DNA of 64,000 nt from Spisula solida (lineage: Eukaryota; Mollusca; Bivalvia; Venerida; Mactridae): positions 39,672,551-39,736,550 of the forward strand of contig OX365945.1 of NCBI GenBank assembly GCA_947247005.1. The letters run 5' to 3'. Positions 1 to 11,720 of this stretch are shown here, one piece after another. Under the pieces are notes generated by a model. It searched no databases, was not told the origin of the DNA, and saw nothing but the letters and a program-made list of their open reading frames with translations. The first letter of the stretch is position 1, and the number at the start of each line of letters is the position of its first letter. The translations under genes were made by a program, and so were the position numbers.

Positions 1-123
1 ACAAAATCTGTAATGACGTTTTCGCGACGTTACGTTTGTTTACGCGACGTCGCCACAAAATCTCCCGCCAAAATGTAATTATTTCGAAATACAAACGCAT
101 AAATTGATGTTTTGTATGCTATC

Positions 124-263
124 ATAGCGTTTACGCATGTTTTTTCGTGCTATAACATCTGCAGAGTCCCTCGGGAGCGTTGGTGCCCTCGCCCTAACGG
201 GCTTGGGCACCAACCGTCCCTCGGGACTCTGCAGATGTTATAGCACGAAATAGCATGCGTTAA
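124..263. repeat. Imperfect palindrome (hairpin-forming repeat)
   Basis: Arms at about 144-189 and 204-249 are reverse complements with a few mismatches; the outer TTTACGCATG / CATGCGTTAA sequences extend the symmetry. The loop is about 14 nt. Both arms carry CTCGGG and TTGGTGCCC. A decayed piece of one arm (CTGTAGATGTTATAACATGA, then AGCATGCGTTAAC) recurs near 11680-11715, so this is a dispersed family. No coding content seen. Confidence 0.85.
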
Positions 264-272
264 CCCTACATT

Positions 273-771
273 TATGGTAATATATTTATCAACCCACACG
301 ATCATATGAATTTGTTGTCTAATTTAATTTGAAAATACAATAACTTTATTAGTTCAACATTCGTGCGCTTAATCGGTATGCACGTAACCACCTTTGAGTG
401 TAGCTGGGGGAACTTTTCCAAGAATTTCACACTATCCATGCCTTCTAAGGAATTGCTCCTCTTCGGGACAATTCTAAAAGGTAAAATCATCTCCTCAAAT
501 TCTTCTACCTCGAGTGGATTGTCCATTTTAGTTAGTGACTATTTTTGGTATTCACTTACATTCCATTGAGTTTGGTTGGAGTCAAGCTCAAGTCGACGTT
601 TCGCTCCCTCGAAAATTCCTCACTCAGTCGAGTCAACTCCAGCTACACTTACCGTTCTGAATACCAATTTCTAGTTAGGTCGAGTTCACACTCAAACGCA
701 CGGGCGAAACGATAATTAAATATGGATTAACTCAGTGAGTGAGAGTGGAGGAGAGGATGTGAATATGGCCC
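273..771 (+). repeat. Dispersed repeat, copy 1
   Basis: About 500 bp that recurs in the same orientation at 2295-2794, starting TATGGTAATATATTTATCAA and ending GAATATGGCCC in both. The copies differ at scattered positions, so they are old. No credible coding region. Confidence 0.85.
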
Positions 772-1075
772 TATGTACTGGTCGATTTATAGGCAAAGTG
801 TACCTGATAAACAAAGATTGTTTATCTGTAGTCTAAGTCAGATAGAACGCTCGTATGTGTTGATATGGGATTATAAATCATCGTTTCACTCGGAGTTATA
901 ATCCCATATACAACACCAAGGCCCATATTCACATGTCGGTCCTCCACTCCAACTCGACTCACACTAACCTAAGGTAGCCTCAAGTGTAGCTGGAGTGACG
1001 GTCGAGTTAGTGAAGGTCGAGTGGAGATTTGATATTCACATGGGTAACTCACCCTCGACTTTCCTGAGTGTGTGA
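540..1075. repeat. Imperfect foldback structure with nested hairpin
   Basis: The arm at about 725-771 (ending GTGAATATGGCCC) is mirrored at about 920-970 (beginning GCCCATATTCACAT). A second perfect hairpin is nested inside: GTGTTGATATGGGATTATAA at 857-876 against its complement at about 896-916. Outer parts on both sides share CTCGA and CCAGCTACACTT blocks in opposite orientation. Looks like a non-autonomous foldback or MITE-type repeat; no target duplication identified. Confidence 0.6.
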
Positions 1076-1904
1076 CCGTTATAATGTACGTTAGGATATT
1101 ACACTGTACAAACAATCTGTGCTTTATTATTGAATTGGTTGGTTGGGTTTCGATGCATTTTCGTAATGTATAATAACACAGTCAAATTATAATTTTGATG
1201 ATTTTTTTAATACATTATTTATTATTTCCTTGAACTCGCTCAAATGAAACCTTCATTTGAATAATCACAAATAGAGAGTATGATTATTGTAATGATGATA
1301 GTGGATCAGTTAACATAAAACTTCGATGTAATTAACGTTAAATGAACGTATATATTTACAAAACATTTATGCAAGACAATGCGTACGAGTTTTAAATGAA
1401 TAAAGGATGATCATACCGAAGAATACACCATACGAAATGCCGTATGTTTTTGGCATGGACTCAATATTAAATAGTATATCACGTCAATATTAATTCCACC
1501 GACCGTCAAGCAGATAATGGCATGTCAATAATTTAGAAGTCAGATGAGATGAACTTAGTTTACTTTTATAAGGAGCTTGTCAGATGATTTTGTAAACTTA
1601 TTACTACACGTATATCGTTCAGACCGTTCCGGGGAAGCCCGACAACTAGAAAGCCATAATTCCTAGAATGCCATTTAATAAGCGACATGTATAAAATATA
1701 ATTTACCTATTATGGCTCTTGGTTTTAGGTTGATTATGAAACAAGTTGGTCCAACCTTGAACTAATATTAACCATCCTCGACACCTCATGTCCGAGTTTA
1801 TCCATCGTCACAATGGAATCGATAAACATAAGAGAAGCCAGCTTTCGCTTATTATGCTAGACATCTTACAAGGGAAATACTAATACCATTTCGTTTTAGC
1901 ATGA

Positions 1905-1978
1905 AGTGACCAGGGATCGAACCCGGTGCTTCCCACATTCGAAGCGGACGCTCTAACAGTAGGCTATCGAGGCGGCAC
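1905..1978 (-). repeat. tRNA-derived SINE head (or tRNA pseudogene)
   Basis: On the minus strand an A-box-like TAGCCTACTGTTAGAGCG is followed about 30 nt later by a perfect B box, GGTTCGATCCC. The ends do not form a convincing acceptor stem, so a functional tRNA is unlikely. An internal pol III promoter of a tRNA-derived SINE is the best reading. Confidence 0.6.
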
Positions 1979-2294
1979 TTGGACTCATGAACGGTTGCAA
2001 ATAAGAAAAAATAATGCACATCATCGGTATGTGTTGCAAGTTAGCACGTTTTTTTCTTCATTTAAATAGTTCAGTTATCTTCATATCAACACTGGACGGA
2101 ATTAAAATAATGATATGGCAAAGAATAAAAACAATATAATTTCATTGTTATGCTCCATATATAAATAGCATGCATTGAATTGACATCGCGGTAAGATGAC
2201 TAAATTTTAATTCCAGCTACTTTTTACACTTATTACAGTAACTTTGTTTGTCCAAATCATATACTTTCAGATAACAAATTATAAATAAAATAGT
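1979..2294. other. AT-rich spacer
   Basis: No coding region, structured repeat or RNA gene recognised. Confidence 0.5.
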
Positions 2295-2794
2295 TATGGT
2301 AATATATTTATCAAACCCACACGATCGTAAGAATTTGTTGTCTAATTTAATTTGAAAATACAATAGCTTTATAACTTCAACATTCATGCGCTAAATCGGT
2401 ATGCACGTAACCACATTTGAGTGTAGCTATGGAAGTTTTACAAGAATTTCACATTATCCATGCTTTCTATGGAATTGCTCATGATCTGGGACATTTCTAA
2501 GAGGTATAACCATCTCCTCAAGTTCTTCTGCCTATAGTAAATTGTCTATTTTAGTTAGTGACTAACTTTGGTATTCACTTACATTCCATTGAGTGTGGTT
2601 GGAGTCGAGGTCAAGTCGACGTTTCGCTCCCTCGAAAATTCCTCACTCAGTCGAGTCAACTCCAGCTACACTTACCGTTGTGAATACCAATTTCTAGTTA
2701 GGTCGAGTTCACACTCAAACGCACGGACGAAACGATAATTAAATTTGGATTAACTCAGTGAGTGAGAGTGGAGGAGAGGATGTGAATATGGCCC
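2295..2794 (+). repeat. Dispersed repeat, copy 2
   Basis: Second copy of the 273-771 repeat, same orientation, about 2 kb downstream. It lacks the nested hairpin block that follows copy 1, so the shared unit ends near GAATATGGCCC. Confidence 0.85.
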
Positions 2795-2825
2795 CTACTC
2801 ATGTTCTATCCAATACTAAAACTGT

Positions 2826-3740
2826 ATAGAAATCACATATTGGTAATTGGCTTTAATACAGAAGGAGAAAAATCAAGATCTACGTGAAAATAATTGACAC
2901 GTGACGAAAATGACAAAATCATATTTTGCTCGTGCACACATCTCAAATATGTGTAAATTTGTTCAATCTTTTCATACACGATGTACATTTGACCCCAAAT
3001 ATAAAGGAATAGAAATAGTTTGTGCGATAGGAATGCTCGAATTTGGCATGCCAATACGACGAGTAAGATTTTATTCATTTATTGCAAGTTTTGGGGTTCT
3101 TAACTCCAGTAAAAAATAATTATTATGGTAGTTGCATTGAATTCACGAAACAAAAGCAAGTTCTATTGACCTGTTTTAAAATTGAGACGTCACATGGTGT
3201 CATTTACATTTAGTCGTTGAATGCGTCAAAACACGTTTATGACAACATCTGACTGATGGTTACATTACTTAAATATCTTGAAATAATGTGGAATCGTTAA
3301 CTTGAACAGAACATGTCCATTTATTTGTACGGAGCTATTTGAAATTGAGCATGGAATAACTTGCGATAGGCATGTATCATCCGAATTACTACTACAATTT
3401 AACAAATCTCACTTTTTTCGGTCAATCATGTATTTTGTAAGATACAAGCACATTGTCATCACATGGAATTTTATTTTGATGTATTTATTTCTAATAACAG
3501 GTTACGCGATTGAATAATCGCCTTGTAGCTCGGACTTTAAAATCCGATAGAACACGTCTGGGAGTTGGGGCGACGCATTCGATCACGGCGGCAACACCAG
3601 AACGTACATGAACTCATAACGGACCGTGTACTAGAATGGAATGCATTCTTGCAGCGATTCCTATACAATTGTATTAATTTAATGCGTCAGAAATGCCAGG
3701 CTGTCATCAGGACAGACGGTGGTCATACCCGATATTGATG
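2826..3740 (+). mobile_element. Decayed Tc1-like transposon fragment
   Basis: Nucleotide relative of the interior of the Tc1-like element at 50528-51751; both contain the AGATCTACGTGA...GTGACGAAAATGACAAAATCA block and the CGATGAA-type C-terminal block. Around 3510-3720 it retains remnants equivalent to the PDxNPIE...W motif of Tc1/mariner transposases, with stops and frameshifts. The terminal inverted repeats of the other copy were not found here. No functional protein possible. Confidence 0.55.
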
Positions 3741-3804
3741 TTGACGTTTTAAGCAATGAAATAAATGGCCGTTTTCTAATATTGTGTTACTCATGTTGGC
3801 AAAG

Positions 3805-4471
3805 AACAGACTTAGAAATAGATAATATAAAAACTCTGTGGCTAGAAAACAAACCGCCAAAACAAAAATCGTTTCTTATATGTTATACGTATCGACAACC
3901 ATCCTCTACAACAAATTGGAATAACGAATTTGAACAAACTTTAGAACCTGTCTGAAAACAAAGAAATAATAATGCTGGGAGACTTTAACTATACTTTTGT
4001 CAATAACATTCAGTTAACAATGTGTGGAACAACATAACTAATGCGCACAATTTTAAACAACTTGTTGAGCAACCAACCAGAGTTACATCCATTACGTCCA
4101 CTATTATTGACCACATATATTCAAATAGGCCGTCAAATGTAATAAATGTTCAAGTCCCAGTCCCTACATTTAGTGATCATTTCCCAGTCTGCTTTACTAG
4201 GAAATGCTCGTCCTGTAATGAAAATGGTCCATTGCATTCTACAATTAAGTATAGATCAAATAAAAACTTTGAAGAAAAACAATTCTTACATGACTTGGAA
4301 AATCAGCCATGGTCTGTAATAGACATATATGATGATCCTGATGATGCACTAGATTATTATTTAAAGATATTTAATAATGTTATGAGCCGTCATTTACCTA
4401 AGAAAGAAAAACGTGTCAAACACAAGCAACAACCAGACTGGTTTAATGATGAAATAGCAGATGCTATTTAA
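3805..4471 (+). pseudogene. APE-type endonuclease, C-terminal part, frameshifted
   Basis: The frame up to about 3955 has LICYTYRQPSSTTNW, typical of the middle of LINE endonucleases. A shifted frame at about 3965-3990 reads IIMLGDFNY, the conserved GDFN metal-site motif. A third stretch (4022-4471) has TIIDHIYSNRPSN and FSDHFPVC, matching the late catalytic D and the SDH motif. The domain nicks target DNA in LINE integration; this copy is broken by at least one frameshift and lacks its N-terminus. Confidence 0.75.
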
Positions 4472-4995
4472 TTTAGTCAAAGAAGTTTTGCTAAGAAAAC
4501 ATGCAATGAAATACAATTTAAGTTCTGGAGACAAAAAGTCAAAACATTAATCACCCATGCAAAAAATCATTTTATTCCAAAACCATTAATGAAAACAAAA
4601 GAAACCCCAAACTTCTATGGAGAAATCTTAAGAGCCTATCTGGTAAAGAAAAACACCACCAAGCCAACTATATCAATGATGACAATGGTAATCCAATTCT
4701 AAACCCAACATACACAGCAGAAGCTTTCAACACCTCCTTCACAAACATATTAAGAACAGTGCCAGATCCGCCTCAAACTCTCGTAGAAGAGAGTGAGCAA
4801 AATATCAAACACTTTGCCAACAGCTAAATACATAATGAAACATTCCTTATACCTCTAGCAACCGAGGAGTACATATTAAAACAACTAAACACACTTGATG
4901 GTTCAAAATCAATAGGGCTGGATGACATTGGTCCCAGGATATTAAGAATTAAGTTGTAATGTAATTGCAAAGCCACAAACAATCTAAGTTTTACC

Positions 4996-5823
4996 ATGGG
5001 TAAATTGCCAGAAAAATTTAAAATGGCAAACATTTCTCCAATTTTTAAGAAAGGATCCAAATCTGGTAAGACCAATTACAGACCCATCTCAATTTTGCCA
5101 GTTTTATCCAAGATCTTAGAAAAACATGTATCTGATCATATGAAAAACATTTTAGAGATAAACAAACTGTTGTATGATAAGCAATCAGGCTTTCGATCAA
5201 ACCATTCTTGTGAAACAGCTTTTACTGCCATTATTGATGACTGGATTACTGCTATCAATGATAAGTCTTATGTTGGCACTATTTTCTTAGACCTCACGAA
5301 AGCTTTTGATCTTGTTAATCATTCTCTTTTAATAAGCAAACTGAAACTTTATCACTTCAGCGAAGTTTCAGTGAAATGGTTTACATCCTACTTGACAAAC
5401 CGCTCACAGAAAGTATGCATATCTGGAAATGTTTCAGATGCACAACCAATCTCAGCAGGAGTTCCCCAAGGATCTGTTTTTGGCCCTGTACTATTTATAC
5501 TTTACATAAACGACCTCCCACTTCACTCTCAAGATTCATCAGTTGACATGTTTGCTGATGATACCACCCTATCTGCATATACCAGTACCCTAGAAGAAGT
5601 ACATAACATTTTACAACATAAGATCAATACTGTAGACAAATGGTGTTGTCAAAATGCTATGATTCCAAACATTAACAATACAAAGGCGATGTATATATCT
5701 GCTTCCTACAATAACCAGAAAATTGTTACGCATACAAACTCTCAAAACATCCAAATGCAAGGACAGTCACTGACATACTCCTCATCTGAGAAACTCTTAG
5801 GAGTGCATGTAGACCAACATTAA
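4996..5823 (+). pseudogene. Reverse transcriptase core of the decayed LINE
   Basis: A 275-residue open stretch covers the RT core in order: NYRPISILPVLSKILEK (motif 1/2 region), KQSGFRSNHSCETA, FLDLTKAFDLVNHSLL (motif A, catalytic Asp in FLDLTKAFD), GVPQGSVFGPVLFILYINDL (motif B) and MFADDTTL (motif C, the catalytic FADD). The region up to 4995 and beyond 5823 is frameshifted, so this is a surviving fragment rather than a full ORF2. It would make cDNA from its own RNA if intact. FLDLTKAFD and FADD resemble CR1/Jockey-group elements. Confidence 0.85.
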
Positions 5824-6420
5824 ACTGGAAGAGTCTGGTCAGGTTGAACAAACTCTTAAGAAGTGCAATAATTATCTATATCTTCTCCTAAGAATCAACA
5901 GCTTCCTAAACATCCACTATAGGAAAATGTTTTTCAATGCGTACATATTGCCCCATATTAACTACTGTTGTACAGTATGGGGAAACTGCAGTGGAGAACT
6001 GTTAGACACTGTTCTGAAGTTCCAAAAACGTGCGGCCAGAATTATTCTTGATAAGGAATTTGATGCACCATCTGCAGAATATTTAAAGAATTAAAGTGGA
6101 TGACTTTCCCGGACAGAATTCGTTACAAAAAGGCAATACTGATATACAAGTCACTAAATAATATTTGCCCAGAATACTTTCATTCGAAATTCACATTTAA
6201 CCAAAACTACCAACAAATCGCCAGCTTAGATCAACTGAAATTGTGAACTTACAATTCCTAAACCACGGCTCGAATTAAACCGCAAGTCCTTAAATTATTT
6301 AGGGCCAGTCATTTGGAATGTCATCCCAAAACAAATACGCACTTCAAAAACACTCAAACAATTCAAAAACTCCTATTTACAGTGGATGTACTCTGGCCAC
6401 ATGATGTAACATTAACATGT

Positions 6421-8800
6421 TTCACAACATTACGCTATTAATTCTATCTACAATTTACATTGTTGAATTTTGTATATCATAATTATTACCGATTTCGCCA
6501 TCGAACTAGTCTGTAATACTTAATTGATACACAATGCATAGCACCAACTTCAGGCGAGTATCAGGAAAAACTTCTCTTGTTACACACGACAATTATTTAT
6601 TCTGCCAAGAGTTTGTAACCGTGTATTTGGTTTGGACGGTTAAAATCCAAATGAGGTTTTCCTGGATCGCGGCTTCAAACGTACGATAAGTTCTCTGAAA
6701 TAAGTAAAAAGAAGACTTACTTTTAGTTGGGAGTCCATCATCACAAAAGTCGCTTATTTTTCATGGTCCATGGCAATTTTTAGTAGAAGTGTTTCAGTGC
6801 CATATTTGAATTGCCCAATACCAGTTGTCTATGGTTTGGGTGGATGCCACGCGCAAAACCCTCTGTGAAGGTCATAAAAGAGGTCAAAGGTCAATTAAGT
6901 GCATATAGCATACATCAACTTGAAATTGCACCATATCATATTTGCAAACCCATGTATATTAATGAGGAAGTAAAATAATGGTAAATTTTCGTTAAAAATC
7001 TACTAGTATAGTTGACAAATGTACGTATGCCATATCTTCCTTATTTCTACTATTTAAAGATCCAAATTGTACCAGAATCATGGGAACACATAGAGCTTTC
7101 GTTATATGTATATTTTTTATGGATAAATACAATTTAATTTCGTCGAGAATAACCGCCAAAGGTGGGTGGGGGTAAATTGAAACCAGAACGGAAATATCTC
7201 AATACAGTCAGAATCAACATTAAACACTCATTAAACATATTCCTTATGTCCAAATATGATTTATTTGTGGAATATGATTTTGACTTAGTACTTAAATATT
7301 ATGCTAATTAACTCATTTGCATATTTATGAATATTTATTAATATTGATAATCTATTGAACATGTATGACAAATAGCGTACAAATAAGGGTCTATATCGTG
7401 ATAAACAAGCAGTGTCTTCTAATAATTATACAAAATGCAATACATATGTCTCATTACACAATATATGTTTGTACATGACGTTTAGAACTGTATTATGTAT
7501 TCTTATAATCATCGGTAAAGCACAGTAGTTTCTACCGTTATTATAGTCCAGAGAATTTGATACGATTCTCGACCTTCAATTAGCATAATTTAACAGCTGA
7601 TATATTGTCTATATTTATAATCCCGGCTGTATGCTTTCATAAGCCGGGAATATCACGAAAACGCTCGAGGTGTAATACCAACACAAATCTAAAGATGATA
7701 ACGCACGATTTGCTCGCGGAAATTATATATTCAACGCAAGTATAGTGCGCCTAGGATAACGTGATGTTTACAAACATGAATCGGTTTTGTCAACTATCGT
7801 AAAGTAGGTTTTGCGCATTACTAAATAAAACAGATAAGGTCAGTTTTGTTCTAAAAACATAACGGATAAATCATTCACACCTGATTAATCCACCTAAATG
7901 GATTATACCAAAATTTCCCGCCTTTCTTGTTATCATGGGCGCACTATACCTTGTAATATAATCATGCATAAAGGTCAGGATCATGTCAAATTTTCTGCGC
8001 TATACAAATTATACCAATTCCAATCGAAGAAAACATATAGTGCCATCAACGTAAAATGTCGCCTGGTATATTAACCTCTCAATTAATAAGTTTGTATTTG
8101 TTTACAAACTACCGGGTATATTTATGTTATTTTAGTTGCCTGTATAGATTCGTATTGGTGAACAAGAATACGTTGTTCTTAGCCAATTGCAGTTCATTTC
8201 TTTCGTACCGGGACTTGTCCGTACTTTCATAATGTTTATAAAGCCTTAGTTAATACAGTTTGTGACTATTTTAGTGGCAATGTGTAGTAAGTACTGATGC
8301 TTAGGACGGTATTGAATGCACATATGAGTAGTTACCTTTTTGAACGTTTCTATTGTGACTTTACAAATCATAAGTTCATCAATAAAGACTATACAACTTG
8401 AATGCAAACGAGGCAGAAAAAGTCGTCCGATACGTCGAATTATATCTGGTCCTGATACTAGTATGCCCATGTCACACCATGAATAAAACCAAAGTCGATA
8501 CTTGCTAAGTTATTTTCCTTTAGTTTGCGAACAAGGTCAGAGACGTTGCTTCAGAGAGAACGAGCTTATTGTAAGAGAAATCTACCACAATGTACAGAAG
8601 ACAACGAAAAGACCCGAAGTATGCCAAATGTCATCAATAAGAGGGTCATGTTTATGCTTTGGGTGCTTCAAGAGAAGGATGCCTTACTTATTCATCATTC
8701 AGTTCTCTTTATTGTTTCCGTTTTTCCTCAGGTTCTGACTATACTGTTCTTCGCCTTGCGGTTTTCAGTCTTGTTCTTGGTCTATTAATGCCACGAGGTA
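6421..8800. other. AT-rich DNA without recognised genes
   Basis: Only short open frames without family resemblance. No tRNA, structured repeat or conserved domain seen. Confidence 0.5.
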
Positions 8801-9560
8801 TCAATTGAGACGCTTGAAGCATATACATGTCCCACTGCGTATGTCTTTGTCTAGGGGATGAACTCCCGATTGAGATTCGGGAGGCATCGTAAACAGGTTC
8901 CTCGTGGTCTACGGGAAGTATAGGGGAGGTCATTAGACAAGTTGTGACATCAGGAGGAATCGTGATTAATCAAGGAGTATCGGGAAGTATTGCAAAAACT
9001 CTCGATGTGTTCCAGACGTTATGCGTCAATTCCTCTTCCTCGGGGATGTACTCCCGATGGATTTAAGAGCTTAGAAGGTGTTTAGGAACCCATGTATCTC
9101 AGCGAAGGTATCCGGTGTCTCGGATAAGCTTCATGAACGTTTTGGGGAATCTTGAGACATCTTGTGAACACGTACATGTTCATCCGTCAGGAAATTCAAT
9201 GCATGCACATTTTACCGATGTACTCGCGCTGTCATGTCGGGAATATCCCGGGAAGGCATCCCAGAAGCGTACCGGAGACTCGGTAATACCAGTAACCATG
9301 GATAATTAAGCGCTAGGCATTCCAGTGATATTGTGGGGCAACTTCGCGGTCTCGGGATTGCAATTCTGAAGGGAAACTTCGGGTAAGTCATGAAACATTT
9401 TGGGTCATCGTGCGGAATCCGGGTGGTGGTATCGGTATACATCGGATGACTTCCGATGTGGTCCTAAAGTTATACGTCTGTCCCACTGCCTCGATGATTC
9501 TCCCGATGGAAATTAAGGACTTCGGGAGGTGTTGTGATCAGGTTCTGCAAGAAGATCGGG
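8800..9560. repeat. Degenerate repeat field
   Basis: Loosely recurring blocks such as CTCCCGAT(G)GA, TCGGGAGG, GTCCCACTGC and CGGGAAT are spread over the stretch, for example around 8838-8890, 9040-9065 and 9480-9530. The 8838 and 9480 blocks share TCCCACTGC followed by ACTCCCGAT or TCTCCCGAT. Copies are too diverged to fix a unit length. Short open frames here are probably accidental. Confidence 0.4.
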
Positions 9561-10675
9561 AGTATCGAGAGACATAAACAAATGTGCAATTCCTCTTCGC
9601 TGATAAGTTTGCATCGTGTACCTTGGCATAGCCCCGACATGCATTCTGGGGAATTGTCCCAGCCACCGGAAGCCTACGTCTGATAATAGTTGAATGATAC
9701 AGGCAGAATTTGCCAAGATATAATATGTTAACAATATTTGGGCCAAAGTATTTTTTAGATTTCTCGTAGGTAGCCATTGTGGAAACTGACAGTTCATGAG
9801 TATCTTCCTGTTAGCTTGCTTGATAGATTCGCAAAATCTCAACTTAGTTGTTAGGTTGTACTGTTTTCCAATTTCGACGTAATCTATATAATGCTGCTCA
9901 AAGAAGGTTCGCTTTTTTTGTCTATTAAGTGTATAATGTTGTCAACCTGATCAATGCCTAACTCTTCAGCAAATGGTTTTAAGTGTGACTTGTGTCTCTT
10001 TGGTGTCGATTTGTAGTAAAACCGAGTTTGCATACTAGCTAAAGAAGAGTATGAAGGGTATAAGAATAATTATCGGATGGCATGATATAGGTGTATATTG
10101 AATCACCATCTGGGACATTTAAATATTCAAGTATGTATGATAGCTGTGCCATCAAAGAAAACCAAACTGTGTATTGTACATATAATTATCAGAACATGTC
10201 CCAAACCGACCACCGTTTCATGGTGGGGTTCCTCTCTTTGACGGGATGTGAAACTATTCTTCTGCTAGAAAAGATATGACCTTCTGTTGGATATGAGAAT
10301 AGACGTACATGAGACAGAGAGTTGTACAAGCGTGTTGGTGACTCCTCTTTGTTACAGCTCTATAAAAAAACAAGGCTTTAAATGCTTAAGCCAAGAAGTT
10401 AAAAAAGAAGTTAAATGACTAATATTCGAGGACTGCTTTCAGCATTCAGTCACCCTTTGACATTTTAACTTCCCTGGTCATTGGGCTACCTAAGGAACCC
10501 TGCGTTCGAGTTTCACTGGGGAGACTATTTCTCTCCTGGTGTGCAGCCAACATCTATCTGCGGCGCCCAGAACTATCGAACGTGTACAGACATCGCCCTC
10601 ACAGGCACCAATTTACACCTTGGTTGCGTGGAGCATGTGGGTTATTCTTGCTTAGAGAAGTTAAGCAGTGGTCCA
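9561..10675. other. No recognised feature
   Basis: AT-rich with short open frames of no family resemblance. Confidence 0.45.
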
Positions 10676-10745
10676 GGCGGGGATTGAACCCGGGACCTTT
10701 CGACCCGAAGCGCACGCCCTGCCTCAAGGCCACTACTCCCCCAGT
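10676..10745 (-). repeat. tRNA-derived SINE head (or tRNA pseudogene)
   Basis: On the minus strand it starts GGGGGAGTAGTGGCC (A-box-like) and ends CCCGGGTTCAATCCCC (B box GGTTCAATCCC). The distances fit a tRNA-like pol III promoter. Arms do not pair as a full cloverleaf, so a SINE head is preferred to a working tRNA. Confidence 0.6.
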
Positions 10746-11639
10746 GATGTGAAGTGATGCGCTCGAACTGCACACCACAAGAGCAAACTTCCAACCAGCC
10801 ACTTGTATACGGATACCTCGATGCCTCCATAATGAATACAGTAATCAAGACGTGATCTACTAGTTCTTCATCCTGCTTGCATCGAACTGAGAAGGTGTTT
10901 GTAAATTCAAGTGCAAATATATCCACAGCAAATGTTCAAAATCAATCACAAAATAAACAGCGACATTGTAACTTGTCTTATTTGTACATACTGTATTATT
11001 TATGAATGCTTTGTGGCGTTTTCTATATAGATTCATAGTTTAAAATTGCCAAGAACGTTATTGTCTTTAGCACTTAAAGGTGCTGCCTCACAGATTTGGC
11101 TAAAATTTTGTATATCGTGATTTTCCAACCTAACCAAGTATTGATGTAATAGAAAGCCAATGACGGTCGCTTTATGAAAGATTTGGTGCAAAAAAGCAAT
11201 TTTAACCACTCTCAATATTGCCCACTGAGTATTTTTTTCTTCAAAAAAAAGATAAGTTTCCTCCCAACATGCTTTGTGAATTGTGTTATTCCCATGTGAT
11301 TGAACTGTAACATCAACAAACTACAGCGTAAACAGCAGTGTGGTATTTGGTTCGTTTTTCGATTCGTTTTCATCTAATGCGAACAAATTTCAGACAATTT
11401 AAGTAATAGTAGTGTTAATTCTATATAGATTTTTTAATGTAAAAATACCAAATAACTACAAAATGCCAAAGTTTCACAAGTTAATTTAGATGTCGGTGTG
11501 GTTGTTTATGGGATATACAGGCAACTATACCAAAATTACGCGAATATTTGACAATTTTTTTTTTTTTGCAATACACCAATATGTGAGGCAGTCCCTTTAA
11601 GGGGTATATATGTACCTTGTGTTTAATGATCAAAGCTCC
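10746..11639. other. No recognised feature
   Basis: AT-rich non-coding sequence with homopolymer runs (T run near 11560). Confidence 0.45.
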
Positions 11640-11720
11640 CGCGGAGGTCAATGGTACCTGCTGTTTCTCGGTACTCTGTAGATGTTATAACATGAAAAGC
11701 ATGCGTTAACTCTATATTCA
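11640..11720. repeat. Fragment related to the 124-263 palindrome
   Basis: CTCGGTACTCTGTAGATGTTATAACATGA and AGCATGCGTTAAC-type blocks match the right arm of the first palindrome with mismatches; the opposite arm is not preserved. Confidence 0.55.

Larger units (their letters stand above)
3805..6420 (+). mobile_element. Decayed non-LTR retrotransposon (CR1/Jockey-like)
   Basis: 5'-truncated element. It carries the C-terminal half of an APE-type endonuclease, a reverse transcriptase and the region downstream of the RT, split by several stops and frameshifts. The downstream part still reads as LINE C-terminus in pieces (for example KELKWMTFPDRIRYKKA at about 6090-6150). The 5' end sits next to the Tc1-like fragment. 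Clade is uncertain. Confidence 0.8.

Noticed and set aside
1905..1978. Functional tRNA gene
   Set aside because: A and B boxes are present but acceptor and anticodon stems do not pair well; SINE head preferred. The same holds for 10676-10745 and 43381-43457.
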